From Salvelinus alpinus (lineage: Eukaryota; Chordata; Actinopteri; Salmoniformes; Salmonidae), in contig NC_092120.1 in the NCBI RefSeq assembly GCF_045679555.1, forward strand, positions 11,893,805 through 11,957,804: 64,000 nt of DNA, read 5' to 3'. Position numbers and translations under genes: made by a program. The number at the start of each line of letters is the position of its first letter. The first letter of the stretch is position 1. Of the stretch, positions 51,020 to 63,204 are shown piece by piece. The notes under the pieces were generated by a model. That model was given only the letters and a program-made list of their open reading frames with translations, searched no databases and was not told where the DNA came from.

Positions 51020-54000
51020 CATTGAGTTTCTCATGAGTTTGTTTGCAGGACAAATGGGCCCTAGAAAGTGGGCCTTTCTAGAAGAATGATTGAGTGAAGA
51101 TGATGACAAACTGAGATAAAAGGTTGTAGTTACCTACTCATGCATTAGGGTGGAATTAGTGGGCATTAGTTAGACTCATGTTTTACAAACACACCTTCAT
51201 GAGTGGATATGGTATTGGCATACATATTAAGCACTAAACCCCTTCAATCCTTTTCTCATTAAGTGTATGTGTGTGTGTTCGTTCCTGTGTCTGTGTGTGG
51301 GTGTGCAATTCGGCACGTGAGAGTGTATCGGTCTACTAAATCCTGCAAATCTGTGTGTTTCATAAGAGCAAACCCCTGTAACTGCCAGTTAGACTTACAG
51401 GTTATGTCGTTGTTTTGTGTTTGAATTGTGTAACTGACAGTTAGACTTGCAGGTTATGTCGTTGTTTTGTGTTTGAATTGTTTACGTGTCCGCTGTGCGG
51501 GGAAATGATAAGAGAAGCGGAACTACGTAGCTAATAACTGTTGTAACGGGGATCCTTATTGTAGCAACACACTTTTGGAGGGAAGGCAATCCCGCGCTGT
51601 GTTAGCTAAGTTTTTATGTCATCGGGTGTAGTTCATAAAGTTTGAAGCGTATATGTTAGGATGGTAACGTTATAATAATTAAGGATGAAGCGTGAATTCA
51701 TGCCAGGAATAATAAGTGTGAAGCTTGATTATTATAACGTTACCATCCCAGGGAAACAGGGTGTCGGTCTCTAGTTAATGCCCAATCTGCCAACAAAGGA
51801 CAGGGGAGGCAGTGGCACCGACTTCACACACTCAGGGATGCTTATATACACATACATGTGTTATTATACTGAACAACAATATAAATGCAACATGTAAAGT
51901 GTTGGTTTCATGCGCTAAAATAAAAGATCGCAGAATTTCTGTCAAATTTTGTGCACAAATTTGTTTATATCCCTGTTAGTGAGCATTTCACCTTTGCCAA
52001 GATAATCCATCCACCTAACAGGTGTGGCATATCAAGAAGCTAATTAGACAGCATGATCATTACACCTTGTGCTGGGGACAATAAAAATCCACTCTAAAAT
52101 GTGCAGTTTTTTCACACAACACAATACCACAGATGTTTCGAGTGAGTGTGCAGTTAGCCCACATTCGGCTTCTTCACCTGTGGGATCGTCTGAGATCAGC
52201 CACCCGGACAGCTGATGAAACTGTGGGTTTGCACAACCGAAGAACTTCTACACAAACTGTCAGAAACCGTCTCAGGGAAGCTCATATGCGTGCTCGTCGT
52301 CCTCACCAGGGTCTTGACCTAACTGCAGTTCGGCATCGCAACCAACTTCCGTGGGCAAATGCTCACCTTCGATAGCCACTGACACACTAGAGAAGTGTGC
52401 TTTTCACGGATGAATCCCGGTTTCAACTGTACCAGCAGATGGCATCGTGTGGGTGAGCGGTTTGCTATTGTGAAAAGAATTCCCCAATGGTGGGGTTATG
52501 ATATAGGCAGGCATAAGCTACGGTCAACAAATACAATCGCATTTTATCGATGGTGATTTGAATGCACAGAGATACCGTGACGAGATCCTGAGGCCCATTG
52601 TCGTGCCCATTCATCCGCCGCAATCATCTAATTTTTCATTATGATAATGCACAGCCCCATGTCGCAAGGATCTGTACACAATTCCTGAAAGCTGAAAATG
52701 TCCCAGTACTTCCATGGCCTGCATACTCTCCAGACATGTCACCCATTGAGCATGTTTGGGATGCTCTGGAACGATGTGTACGGCAGCTTGTACCAGTTCC
52801 CGCCAATATCCAGTAACTTCGCAATAGCCTGATCAACTCTATGCTAAAGATGTCGTGCTACATGAGGCAAGTAATGGTCACACCAAATACTACTGGTTTT
52901 CTGATCCACGCCCCTACCGTTTCTTCTCAGGTATCTGTGATCAACTGATGCATATATGTATTCCCAGTCATGTGAAATCCATAGATTTAGGGCCTGAATT
53001 TATTTCAATTGACTGATTTCCTTATATGAACTGTAATTCAGTCAAATCTTTGAAATTGTTCCATATTGCATTTTTATGTTTTTGTTCGGTGTACATTTAA
53101 CTGTAAGGCAATGATCATTTTGGTAGAGGGTGTATATTTTAGTGCTGTGATAAGAATTCGCAATACTCAGGCCTGTAACTAATATTCAGACCCCGCTGTC
53201 ACTTATTCTCCAATCCCACGTTCTCCCATGTCATCGCTCTCTCCCCCCTCTCTCAGTTACCCCCTGCTGCGGCTGCCTCTGCCGGGGACCGGGCCGGTGG
53301 AGTTCACCACACGGGTCCGAGATTACACCGTCCCTTCCCATGAGCCCCAGGGAGACCTCGGCGAGCGGCCTGACTGGGTAAGACTGATGGTTAAAGTACC
53401 CACATGGCTTGACTGTTTACACAGTACATTTGTAACATCAGGATCTTTAAAAATTTAACTAACACCACTAAGTACCATTTGGTACCAGGTAGTTACCAAT
53501 TGCATTGAATTCTTTGAAATACCAACTGAAAAAGGGACTGTAAAATAACTAACTCATGTTTTTCAAAACCCTCTATGGCTCTGTTCCTCCAGTATCGGGG
53601 TCCTCCGGTGGCCTACATCCAGCCGGTCCTGGTGAAGGCAGCCGTGTCTCCCTGGGACAGTACGCTGGTCCCTGTGGACGTGTTCCGCTCCCCACTGGGC
53701 CGCGTGTTCAGCCTGCTGGAGGAGATCCGCAACCATGTACACGACGACGGGTATGGGAAACTAGACACGCACATCCAATGTCTCTCTCCACCTTTAGCTT
53801 GCTCTATCTTAAAATGCACCTTGACTTGACCGGACTTACCTCTCGTCTCTTTGCAGTTCTGGGGTCAGGAGCTTGGAGGCGCTCTGCCTGCAGGTGACGG
53901 ACCTGTTGCCGGGGTTACGGCGTATGCAGAGAGTGCTGCCGGAGCACGGTTGTCTGCTGGTCTCCCCTGGCAACTACTGGCAGAACCAGCGGGAGCTGTT

Positions 54001-56779
54001 TGACTCTGACCCCGACCTGCTGAAGACCGTCCACCAGCACGAACCCAAAGGACTGCACACCTCTGCCACACTGAGAGGTAGAGAGGGGAGGCAGGGAAGG
54101 GAGGGGTGAGGTAAATGGAGGGCAGAGCAGAGGAAGTATCCTTTTGTATCCCTTTGGCTAATGCTCATTGAGCCCCAACCAGAGCGTGTGAGCAGAGCCG
54201 CTCATCGCTAATGGAGCGGTGCTTGGGCTCCATGTCCTTTCCTCTAAAAACACGCCCCAAATTTGCTCCATTTATTAAAATCACAATTTAACCAACACCC
54301 ATCTATTTTTGTGACTACCTGGACCTGACTTGACCTGGACTTGACATATGCGCCGAATACAACAGGTGTAGACCTTACAGTGAAATGCTTACTTACAAGC
54401 CCTTAACCAACAATGCAGTTTTAAGAAAAATAAGTGTTCAAATATTTGCTAGTGAAAAATAACAAATAATTAAAGAGCAACAATAAAATAACAGTAGCGA
54501 GGCTATATTTAACCTTTTATTTAACTAGGCAAGTCAGTTAAGAACAAATTCTTATTTACATTGACGGCCTATATACAGGGGGTACAGGTACAGAGTCAAT
54601 GTGCGGGGGCACAGGTTAGTTGAGGTAATTGGGGTAATATCTACATGTAGGCAGAGGTAAAGTAACTATGCATAGATAAACAGAGTAACAGCAGGGTGGG
54701 GGTTTCAATGCAAATAGTCCGGATAGCCTTTTGACCTGGGGGTAGCAGCTGTTAAGAAGCCTTTTGGACCTAGACTTGGCACTCTGGTACCGTTTGCGGT
54801 GCGGTAGCTGAGAGAACAGTCTATGACTAAGGTGACTGGAGTCTTTCGCAATTTTTAGGGCCTTCCTCTCACACCGCCTGGTATAGAGGTCCTGAATGGC
54901 AGGACGCTTGGCCCCAGTGATGTACTGGGCCGTATGCACTACCCTCTGTAGTGCCTTGCAGTCGGAGGCCGAGCAGTTGCCATACCAGGCGGTGATGCAA
55001 CCAGTCAGGATTCTCTCGATGGTGCAGCTGTAGAACATTTTTGAGGATCTGAGGACCCATGCCAAATCTTTTCAGTCTCCGAGGGGGAATAGGGGTTGTT
55101 TGTCCTCTTCATGACTGTCTTGGTGTGTTTGGATAATGATACTCATTGGTGATGTGGACACCAAGGAACTTGAAGCTCTCAACCTGCTCCACTAGAGCCC
55201 CGTCGATGAGAATGGGGCTCTATCATCTTTGTCTTGATCACGTTGAGGGAGAGGTTGTTATCCTGGCACCACACTGCCAGGTCTCTGACCTCCTCCCTAT
55301 AGGCTGTCTCATCGTTGTCGTCGGCAAACTTAATGAGGGTGTTGGAGTCGTGCTTGGCCATGCAGTCATGGGTGAACAGGGAGTACAGGAGGGGACTGAG
55401 CACGCACCCCTGAGGGGCCCTCGTATTGAGGATCAGCATGGATCAGTTGTGTTGTTACCTACCCTTACCACCTGGGGGTGGTCCGTCAGGAAGTCCAGGA
55501 TCCAGTTGCAGAGGGAGATGTTTAGTCCCAGGGTCCTTAGCTTAGTGATGAGCTTTGAGGGCACTATGGTGTACCAATTGTTTTTTAAAGTATTGAAACC
55601 AAACCATATGGATTTGAATGAAAGGTATTTGAATAAACATGTAAATGTAAGAAGCGAACATAATTTCAAATAGCTACATGTCATATTAAACAGCATATAA
55701 ACACTCTAAATAGGTCAGGAGCCAGACAGGGAGCCTAACAAGGAACAAAAATGAATTATTTAGGCTATTATTTCAATTATTTCAAGGCTATAGCTTATAA
55801 AGAAATACATTGTGAAGCGTTTGTGAATGCGACACCAGGCTGGTAGGGACATAAAGCGCTCAGCATTTAAATAACATTTAGTTGTATTAAATCATTATAG
55901 TCTGTTAATTGTACATTTAGGCTGTGACTTACTTAGAATTAAATACAAATTAAATGAAAAATGCCTTATTAGTCTGTCTACAGTGCCTTTTAATAAATGT
56001 TTTGAATACACGCCAGTCTGTGTCTTCATGCGATGGTGCCTGGAGAGCGGGCCAGCAGCGGAGAATATCCTCTCCACGCTTGCAGAGCAAGCTGCTAAAC
56101 ACCCTTTTGGCCAAAAATGTTCTATAGGTAGGCCTAAAGGTTTTTAGGCAAAATAATCAAAACGGAAAGCTCCTTGAAAGTGGGAATGTAACATTGCCAG
56201 GCCTATTGGGCCAAAATATTTATGGCCTATTTTATAGATCTCTTTTAAGAGATCAGATTTTTTTGTTTATAAATACTTTGCTGCAATGACACACTTTAGT
56301 TATCTACAAACCTCGTTCCTTTCTTTTAGCATGTACATGTAGTAAGTATACTATCATGCTTTCTGGATACGCGTCTTTTCAGATTCCACAATGATTCTGT
56401 AGTTGTAGACACTACATCACCACACTCCCTCTTTTGCTCTCGGTCCTCATCTTTGTAAGTCACCTTGATTTTGCACCTGTGTGTTCTATCAGTTTCTTTA
56501 TAAAAATATTTTGTGAACTCCATAGCTGTAGCTAAAGCATGGGGCTATAGCAGCACACAAGTAGTCTACAAATGCATGCTGGGCTGGACATGCCCTGAGC
56601 TCCTGAAGTGAGCGCTACTTTTTTGGAGCGAAATTAGAGAGGGCAAGATGGCCGACGCTCCAGCCTTTTGGAAATCTCGCTCTGTGCTCCAGTCAAATTG
56701 GGCATGCTCCTCACTGCTCACGTACACTGGCCCCAACTAGTGTCAGGCAGACTGGTAATGCTGATATTGTTCCATGCTA

Positions 56780-56848
<69 letters not shown>

Positions 56849-57540
56849 GACCTGCTGTTTGGCGTCCCGGTGAAACACACAGGGGTGAGTCTGTATAGCA
56901 GGAAGAGAGTGGTCACCTACACCATCACCATGGTCCTGGGCAGCTACGACGCCAGGTTCCTGTCTAGCCTGCGGGCACGTCTCCGCCAGCTGCACCCCTC
57001 GATGAACTGCAGCCTGCGCGAGGACCACATGGTGCACGTGCACTTCAAGGAGGAGATAGGCATGGCCGAGCTCATCCCCCTGGTCACCACCTACATCATA
57101 CTGTTCGCCTACATCTACTTCTCCACACGTAAGTCTCTGACTGGAGTCTGGGCGCCACAGGGGCATCTCAATAGTCTAGATGTTCATTTCATCTGCACTG
57201 ATCTGAAAGAGTTGGCTTAGTTTCAATTAGTTTAAGATGCTTCCTTCTTTCCATCCCTTCTTCTTTGAAGTAATGTGTCCCCTTACTAAGACAGGTGGGG
57301 GAAATTAGTTTCAAATGAAATGCTGAAGTCGCCTTTCTTGCTTTGGGGGCCCCTCGTTTTCTCTAGGATATTGTGCCCAGTCAAGGCCACAGAGCCAAGA
57401 CCCAGATTAGTGTGTATGTGTGTGTTTGACCGAGTCCTAGCCAAGGCTGTTCCTGTCTAGTCCAGGGATAATCCCCTATACAGGAACACTGTAGTCCACC
57501 ATAATAATCTACCATGATAAGACTCGCCAACAATATGCTG

Positions 57541-57608
<68 letters not shown>

Positions 57609-60600
57609 CCCGCCATCTGAGCCCTAGACTCTTTTTTCTCCAGTTTGCCAGTGTACGGTTTCCGCCTGGGGACAAAAATGACAGAGGCAGATGGCTTTGT
57701 CTGCTGACTATCTGGCATCTAAATATCTCAGTTCTTACCTCATTTAAACTAAGAGCTGCATAAACTCTCATGCTCAGAGACATTCTTCTTTGTAGTGTGT
57801 GTGGCCTCTGTCTATGCTAACTCTTTCCTTCCAGTGTGTGTAGACTCTGTCTATGCTAACTCTACTTTTTCCTCTCTCCAGGTAAAATTGACATGGTGAA
57901 GTCAAAATGGGGCTTGGCGCTGGCTGCCGTGGTAACAGTGCTCAGCTCTCTGCTTATGTCTGTGGGGCTCTGCACCCTGTTCGGCCTGACGCCCACACTC
58001 AATGGAGGGTAAGAAACACACGCACACATACACACATATACATACACACACACACACACACACTAAAATCCCCTGACCATCTCCTGATCATTGAGCTGTA
58101 TGGATGACTGTGGGACTGCAGATGTTAATGTACAGTGAGTGACAGGGGACTGTGTTACCAAGGGCAACAGATGTGGACTTAAAGGGCAGGAGGGATTCTT
58201 AAGAGGGCGGGGATAGATATTGATGTGGCGTACTGGGCCAACATCTACATACCCACTGTTGTGCATATTGACACAATGGCCACATAACAGGTGTGTTTAG
58301 TCTTTATCTTCTGTTTTGTCTTTCTTCATCCGTACTCTTGTCTACTAAATATCCCGTTTTCTATTTTTAACCTGTTTTTTATTTGTACGACAAACATAAT
58401 GACAACAATCAAATTGAAAAACCTGACCTCTCTCCCACCCTAACATCCAAACTTGCATCTATCACCTGATCCACAAATAAGTAATCTGAGAGCACTGGTT
58501 ACTCAAATGAGATTATGAAGTATTATTCACAACAGCCTTGTAATCATGTTGTCTCTCTCTCTGTCAGTGAGATCTTCCCCTATCTGGTGGTGGTGATAGG
58601 GCTGGAGAACGTCCTGGTTCTCACCAAGTCTGTGGTGTCCACCCCTGTTGACCTGGAGGTCAAACTACGCATCGCTCAGGGTAAGAGTGTGTGTGGGTTG
58701 GTTCTTCTATCATTGTGGGGACCTAAAATCCCCATAAGTCCCCACGAGGATAGTAAAACAAGGAACATTCTCTTTCCCATGGCCCCATGAGGACAAAGGA
58801 TATTTTATGGTTAGAATTAGGGTAAGGGTGCCTCCTGAGTGGCGCAGCGGTTTAAGGCACTACATCGTGCTTGAGGCGTCGCTACAGACCAGGGTTCGAT
58901 CCCGGGCTGTTTCGCAGCCGGCTGCAACCGGGAGAACCCTGAGGCGGCACATAATTGGCCCAGCGTCGTCCGGGTTAGGGGAGGGTTTGGCCGGCCGGGA
59001 TGTCCTTGTCCCATTGCGCTCTAGCGACTCCTTGTGGCGGACTTCGGTTTCCTCCGTCATATTGATGCGGCTGGCTTCTGGGTTAAGCGAGCAGTGTGTC
59101 AAGAAGCAGTGCGGATTGGCGGGGTTGTGTTTCGGAGGACGAATGGCTCTCGACCTTCGCCTCTCCCGAGACCGTATGGGAGTTGCAGTGACGGGACAAG
59201 ACTGTAACTACCAGTTGGATATCACAAAATCGGGGATAAAAAGGGGTAAAAATGACCAGAATGAATATATATATATGATAATAACAATTAGGGTAAGGGG
59301 TTAGGGTTACAGGTTAGGGTTATGGTAAGTGTTAGGTTTAGGGTTAGGGAAAATAAGATTTGGAATGGAAATTAATTTTAGGTCCCCACGAGGATAGAAG
59401 AACAAAACGTGTGTGTGTGTGAAATCCAAGCATTTGTTAATGTGGTATTGTGTTGACCCTCTCCAGGCCTTAGTAATGAGAGCTGGTCTATCATGAAGAA
59501 CATGGCCACAGAGCTGTGCATCATCCTCATAGGATATTTCACCCTGGTGCCTGCTATCCAGGTAACACACACACACACCGATCTATCACACACTGGTGTA
59601 TGAACCCAGGTAGACGCACACTTTCATTCACATAGACAGAGTAGAGCATACTGCCACACAACATGCACACACCCACTTCTACTGTGTATGTTATGAGCGG
59701 CCTGTTTATTTCTGTGTTTCCAGGAGTTCTGTCTGTTTGCTGTGGTGGGGCTGGTGTCTGACTTCTTCCTTCAGATGTTTTTCTTCACCACAGTTCTTTC
59801 CATTGACATCCGACGCATGGAGGTGAACACACACACACTGTCAACAGTGCTTTCCTTAGTAATTTACAGCATGGAGGTGAACACACACACACTGTCAACA
59901 GTGCTTTCCTTAGTAATTTACAGCATGGAGGTGAACACACACACACTGTCAACAGTGCTTTCCTTAGTAATTTACAGCATGGAGGTGAGGTCATAGACAC
60001 ACACATTTGCCATGTGAAGGTGAGGTCTCTTGAGACATGAGTCATTTCTTCAGTCTACAGTGCTCTTTAAAATATTGACAGTCTCTCTTTATGCACCTTG
60101 TTCCCCTGTTACAGTCATATACACATGTATACTCTAACACTAATCCATACACATGTACTCACATACTTGTACTCTCATACGTGTTGCACACTCCCACATG
60201 CCCGCGCACCCTAAAACTGTCCTCTCACACACAGTTGGCCGATCTGAACCGGCGTCTTCCGGCCGAGGCGGGGATGCCCCTTCCCAAACCGGGCCCCCTG
60301 CGCCCTCGGGAGGCGCCTCCTCCCCCACGGCCCTCGCCCCACACCATCACCCTGCAGACGCCCGCCTTCAGGAACCTGCGTCTGCCCAAGAGGCTCCGTG
60401 TGGTCTACTTCCTGGCCCGCACGCGTCTGGCCCAGCGCTTCATCATGGTGAGACTGGCTGGAGGCACTTCCTGAAAAGACCGTTTAAGTTAGGGTTGCAC
60501 GATTATTTTGGAAAATGCACAGGCTTTTCAGAAATTAGGTTTGGAAGACTACTGATTTCCTGCTTATTCCCGTCTGATTCCGGGAATCTTCCAACTGGAT

Positions 60601-61629
60601 TTTCCGGAATTTTGCTACCCTAGTTTCACTTAGTCCAGTGTTAACAAATGCTTGTGTGAAAGGAGGGTGAGTTAGCACTGGGATAAGAACATGCAGTGTG
60701 AAAAAGCCTTGAGGGTCTGTCTCATGGCCTTTTCACAGAGTCAGCCTGCTGGGCTGTCGTGTCTGCGTGTGCTACGGTCTGTCTCGCCTGTCAGTATTTG
60801 TCGTTCTCTGTATGACTGTCTGAACATTTACAGTACTTCCTTGAAGTAGTCCACTGTATGCGTTGACATGTCCCTCTATCCCTGTATTGTTGTAGGTGGG
60901 TACAGTGATCTGGATTGGCATCCTGGCCTACACGGACCCCGCTGGCCTCCGTACCTACCTGGCAGCCCAGGTGTCTGAACAGAGCCCCCTGGGGGAGGGC
61001 GGGGCCGGGGGTCTGCCCCCCCACCTGGGAGTAGCCCCGGTCTTCCCTGGACCAGGAGGGGACCATGCCAGCACCCTCAGTGTCCTCCCTGCCCCCGCTG
61101 AACCCACCCCGCTTCCAGAGAACCAGTCCCAGGGCCACCACGGGGCCCCCAGGGAAGGAGTACCCCACCAGGCCCCACCCCTGGTGCCCCAGATCAGCTG
61201 GGGGGCGGAGGATGAGGAGGGCTGGAGAAAGCTGTCTTTCAGACACTGGCCCTCGCTCTTCAGCTACTATAATATTACTCTGGCAAAGAGGTAGGTCAGG
61301 GGAGTTGGAATGAGTTACTGGGTGTGTGTGTGTTTATCGCATGTGTGTGTTTACTGGATGTGTGTGAGCTTATGTGCATAGTGTGTGTGTCACTGTTGAC
61401 CCTACTTACCATGCTTTTGGGTTAGGTCGAATTCATTGTTTAATGTTAGGAAATGTCATTTTGTTACCTTTCTGTCCAACAGATACATCAGCATCCTGCC
61501 TGTCATCCCCATCACGCTTCACCTGAGCCCCCGGGAGGCCATCGAGACGCGTCACCCCCAGGACACACGCCACCCCCCGCTGCCCAGTCTCAAAACTAAC
61601 GACCTGCCCGCAGACCTCACGCTCTACAA
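49424..61629 (+). CDS. scap: SCAP, SREBP cleavage-activating protein, N-terminal membrane half
   Basis: ER polytopic sterol sensor that escorts SREBPs to the Golgi. Coding exons: 49424-49545, 53257-53377, 53593-53750, 53857-54077, 56850-57128, 57882-58008, 58568-58680, 59467-59561, 59724-59822, 60235-60447, 60896-61290 and 61483-61629. Phases are continuous and all introns are GT-AG. It begins [20 protein letters not shown], with a first membrane helix ([14 protein letters not shown]), a large lumenal loop, then the sterol-sensing domain from about exon 5 ([20 protein letters not shown]) to exon 9 ([21 protein letters not shown]). The YIYFS tyrosine and the aspartate of SIDIRR, positions where human sterol-resistance mutations are known, are intact. 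MELADL, the COPII/Sec24 sorting signal, spans the exon 9/10 junction. Exon 11 encodes a proline-rich lumenal loop. The WD-repeat SREBP-binding half is beyond 64000. Exon 9 has a tandemly copied donor (see findings). Confidence 0.95.
50339..50411 (+). mobile_element. LINE 3'-end fragment
   Basis: Reads caagcatttcgctacacccg then aaacatctgcttaatatgtg and ends ataagattttatttg. It matches the 3' tail of the LINE at 32508-34168, so it is a severely 5'-truncated copy in SCAP intron 1 of the coding region. Confidence 0.75.
50961..51014 (+). repeat. TG microsatellite
   Basis: About 27 TG units. Confidence 0.95.
51867..53091 (+). mobile_element. Tc1-like element, internally deleted and decayed
   Basis: Left end tactgaacaacaatataaat and right end ttatgtttttgttcggtg are imperfect inverted copies flanked by TA. 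At 1225 bp it is shorter than the usual 1.6 kb. Transposase pieces on the + strand: [20 protein letters not shown] (within 52133-52375) and [15 protein letters not shown] followed by [15 protein letters not shown] (52598-52816), in different frames. Confidence 0.88.
54346..55572 (-). mobile_element. L2/Rex1-like LINE fragment in SCAP intron 4
   Basis: On the minus strand, reverse-transcriptase C-terminal blocks [35 protein letters not shown] and a tail with [19 protein letters not shown]. The 3' end (leftmost here) carries a piece of the usual tail. Several frame breaks. Related to the copy at 32508-34168. Confidence 0.85.
55700..56560 (-). pseudogene. hAT transposase remnants
   Basis: On the minus strand, 56326-56523 encodes a BED-finger-like piece ([15 protein letters not shown], then a cysteine and [14 protein letters not shown]). 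Further along, 55895-56077 encodes [19 protein letters not shown], the conserved start of the hAT C-terminal dimerisation region. The catalytic middle is absent. The GC-rich flanks near 54180-54240 and 56585-56710 (gagcgct/ctccagc motifs) may be its ends. Confidence 0.65.
56782..56846 (+). repeat. GT microsatellite forming the SCAP exon 5 acceptor
   Basis: About 32 GT units run straight into ttag, the acceptor of the exon starting at 56850. There is no separate pyrimidine tract. Confidence 0.95.
57542..57737 (-). repeat. dispersed repeat ending in CA microsatellite (copy 2, inverted)
   Basis: Reverse-complement partner of 9006-9323. The unique part 57607-57737 looks essentially identical, and the CA run 57542-57606 corresponds to the TG run of copy 1. 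It lies in SCAP intron 5. Confidence 0.85.
58020..58064 (+). repeat. CA-rich repeat
   Basis: Short CA runs interrupted by ta and cg, just after the SCAP exon 6 donor. Confidence 0.85.
58829..59285 (+). mobile_element. tRNA-derived SINE with clear target duplication
   Basis: Head tgcctcctgagtggcgcagc, box B ggttcgatcccgggctg, then a body with cgtcgtccgggttagggg and a tail of gggataaaaaggggtaaaaa. The 14-bp direct repeat aattagggtaaggg flanks it (58815-58828 and 59286-59299). It has the same head as the SINE at 5142. It lies in SCAP intron 7. Confidence 0.9.
59286..59350 (+). repeat. degenerate ttaggg-rich stretch
   Basis: Several ttagggtt and gttaggg motifs in irregular spacing. They belong to an interstitial fish repeat that also includes the taggtccccacgaggata block on both sides of the SINE, rather than to a telomere. 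Confidence 0.6.
59817..59996 (+). repeat. scap: 54-bp tandem array copying the SCAP exon 9 donor
   Basis: The string atggaggtga occurs at 59817, 59871, 59925 and 59979, exactly 54 bp apart. The intervening DNA is nearly identical (CA run, then tcaacagtgctttcctta and a ttacagc block). Copy 1 contains the normal exon 9 end ATGGAG|gtgaac. Copy 4 ends ATGGAG|gtgagg, which is closer to the donor consensus. The reading frame stays open through all copies. Confidence 0.92.
60489..60622. repeat. MITE-like palindromic repeat
   Basis: Begins tagggttgcacgattatttt and ends ttccggaattttgctaccct, with ends that pair imperfectly. A related unit lies at 62017-62148. Confidence 0.55.
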
Positions 61630-61645
61630 GTCAGTACTGACATAC

Positions 61646-61646
61646 T

Positions 61647-61674
<28 letters not shown>
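61646..61674 (+). repeat. short CA microsatellite
   Basis: About 14 CA units just after the SCAP exon 12 donor. Confidence 0.9.
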
Positions 61675-61679
<5 letters not shown>

Positions 61680-61754
61680 CAACTTCTATATCCAACGCCT
61701 TCAAACTACAGATTGACTAATATTCCCCCTACCACAATCCATGCACTTCATGTT

Positions 61755-61854
<100 letters not shown>

Positions 61855-62016
61855 ATGCACAGTGCACACCACTTCAAAGTCCATGCTAATGCTCTTGTGC
61901 AGGCGAAAGATTAATGTTATAGTGAACGATTATGGCTTCAAGGCCAAGAGATTCAGTGATAATCCACACAGTCCAAACCCACATTTCATACAGTATAGGC
62001 TTACATTTGTCCCACA

Positions 62017-62148
62017 TAGGGTTGCAAAACTCCGGAAACTTTCAATAAATTCCCTGGTTTTCCTCAAATCCTGGTTGGAGGATTCCTGGAATCAGGAAGG
62101 AATAAGCAGGAAATCCGGAAGCGTCCAACCAGGATTTGCAACGCTAGT
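62017..62148. repeat. MITE-like palindromic repeat, second copy
   Basis: Begins tagggttgcaaaactccgga and ends aaccaggatttgcaacgcta, with inverted ends and inner ttcctgg/ccaggaa pairing. Lies in the SCAP intron after exon 12. Confidence 0.65.
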
Positions 62149-63204
62149 CCCACACCTCTCTCTTCTTCCTCTCCTTCTAACCTTGCAAACGAAACAAGGC
62201 CAAACAGTCTGTCACTGTGTCAATGGTTATCTCAAAAAAGGTAGGAAGAAATATATATATTTTTTCCTCTTATCTCTATAGTTGAGTTGACTGGATATTG
62301 GGCGAGGTTGGTTTTGCATCGGTGCCCCCACCCACCCGGGGCACAGGGCCATGCAAAATGAACTCCCTCACTGACTCACAGACTTTGGTCCTGTCTACCG
62401 GCTCATCTGATTGGCTGTCAGGTTACTCGTAAGATGTCCGTGGGTTGATGATGTCATGGTGGAGTGGGTGATGGTTGGTGTGGTTTTTGGACTGAGTGAA
62501 ACGGTCTCTCAACTGTGTTTTCCCTAGTAGGGGGCAAAGGTTCCTCAAAGTAACAGGCAGTACGGCCAACGTCAATGTTTCTATTAGAACAAACAGAATT
62601 ATGCAGGGGGGTGCTGTGCTGTTTGAGAAGTAAGGGTGGTAATATTGTTTTCAAAGACCACCAGTGTTTTTCCTGCAGTATACTACATCCTTGACCAATA
62701 GCATGTTAAAATGGATCCAACTTTGGAACTGTGTCCACTGTGATGTGTAACGCCAGGGAGGCTTTTCATTGGAAGTGGGCGGTTTGAATCATATTCATCA
62801 GGTCATGGTCATCTGTGAAACCCAGATCCGTGTTCACGGTTCATATCTGAGATAAAGCTCACAGAGGTGAAGGTCATCTCTGGAACACAGGCCAGGCACA
62901 GATGGAGATTGATCTATTAGAATCGTTGGGTCAGGTCAAGGAGGAGGGGCCTGGATGGTTCTCCCAGAATAAAGTAGGATCTGTCGTCTAAAGTAGAATC
63001 TATGGCTGTCCAATCAAGGACAGCTTCCTTTGGAAGGTGGACTCAGTGTTATTTTCAGAGAATCTCCCTAAGCCTGTTTACAATAGTCATAAACAAATAA
63101 ACTGGTTGCCAATCAATGTTAGACACTATTTTATTATGTTAGGCCTGTGGTGGTGATGGAGTTACGTTAGTATGATCATTTTCTAACATCATTTCAAGCC
63201 TCAA
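62149..63204. other. SCAP intron, no recognised feature
   Basis: No SCAP exon follows the donor at 61630 before the window ends. This stretch shows no clear coding frame, no tRNA and no inverted-end element that I can support. Confidence 0.6.

Noticed and set aside
59286..59350. Interstitial telomere repeat
   Set aside because: The ttaggg motifs are few and irregular and lie within a dispersed fish repeat that brackets the SINE.
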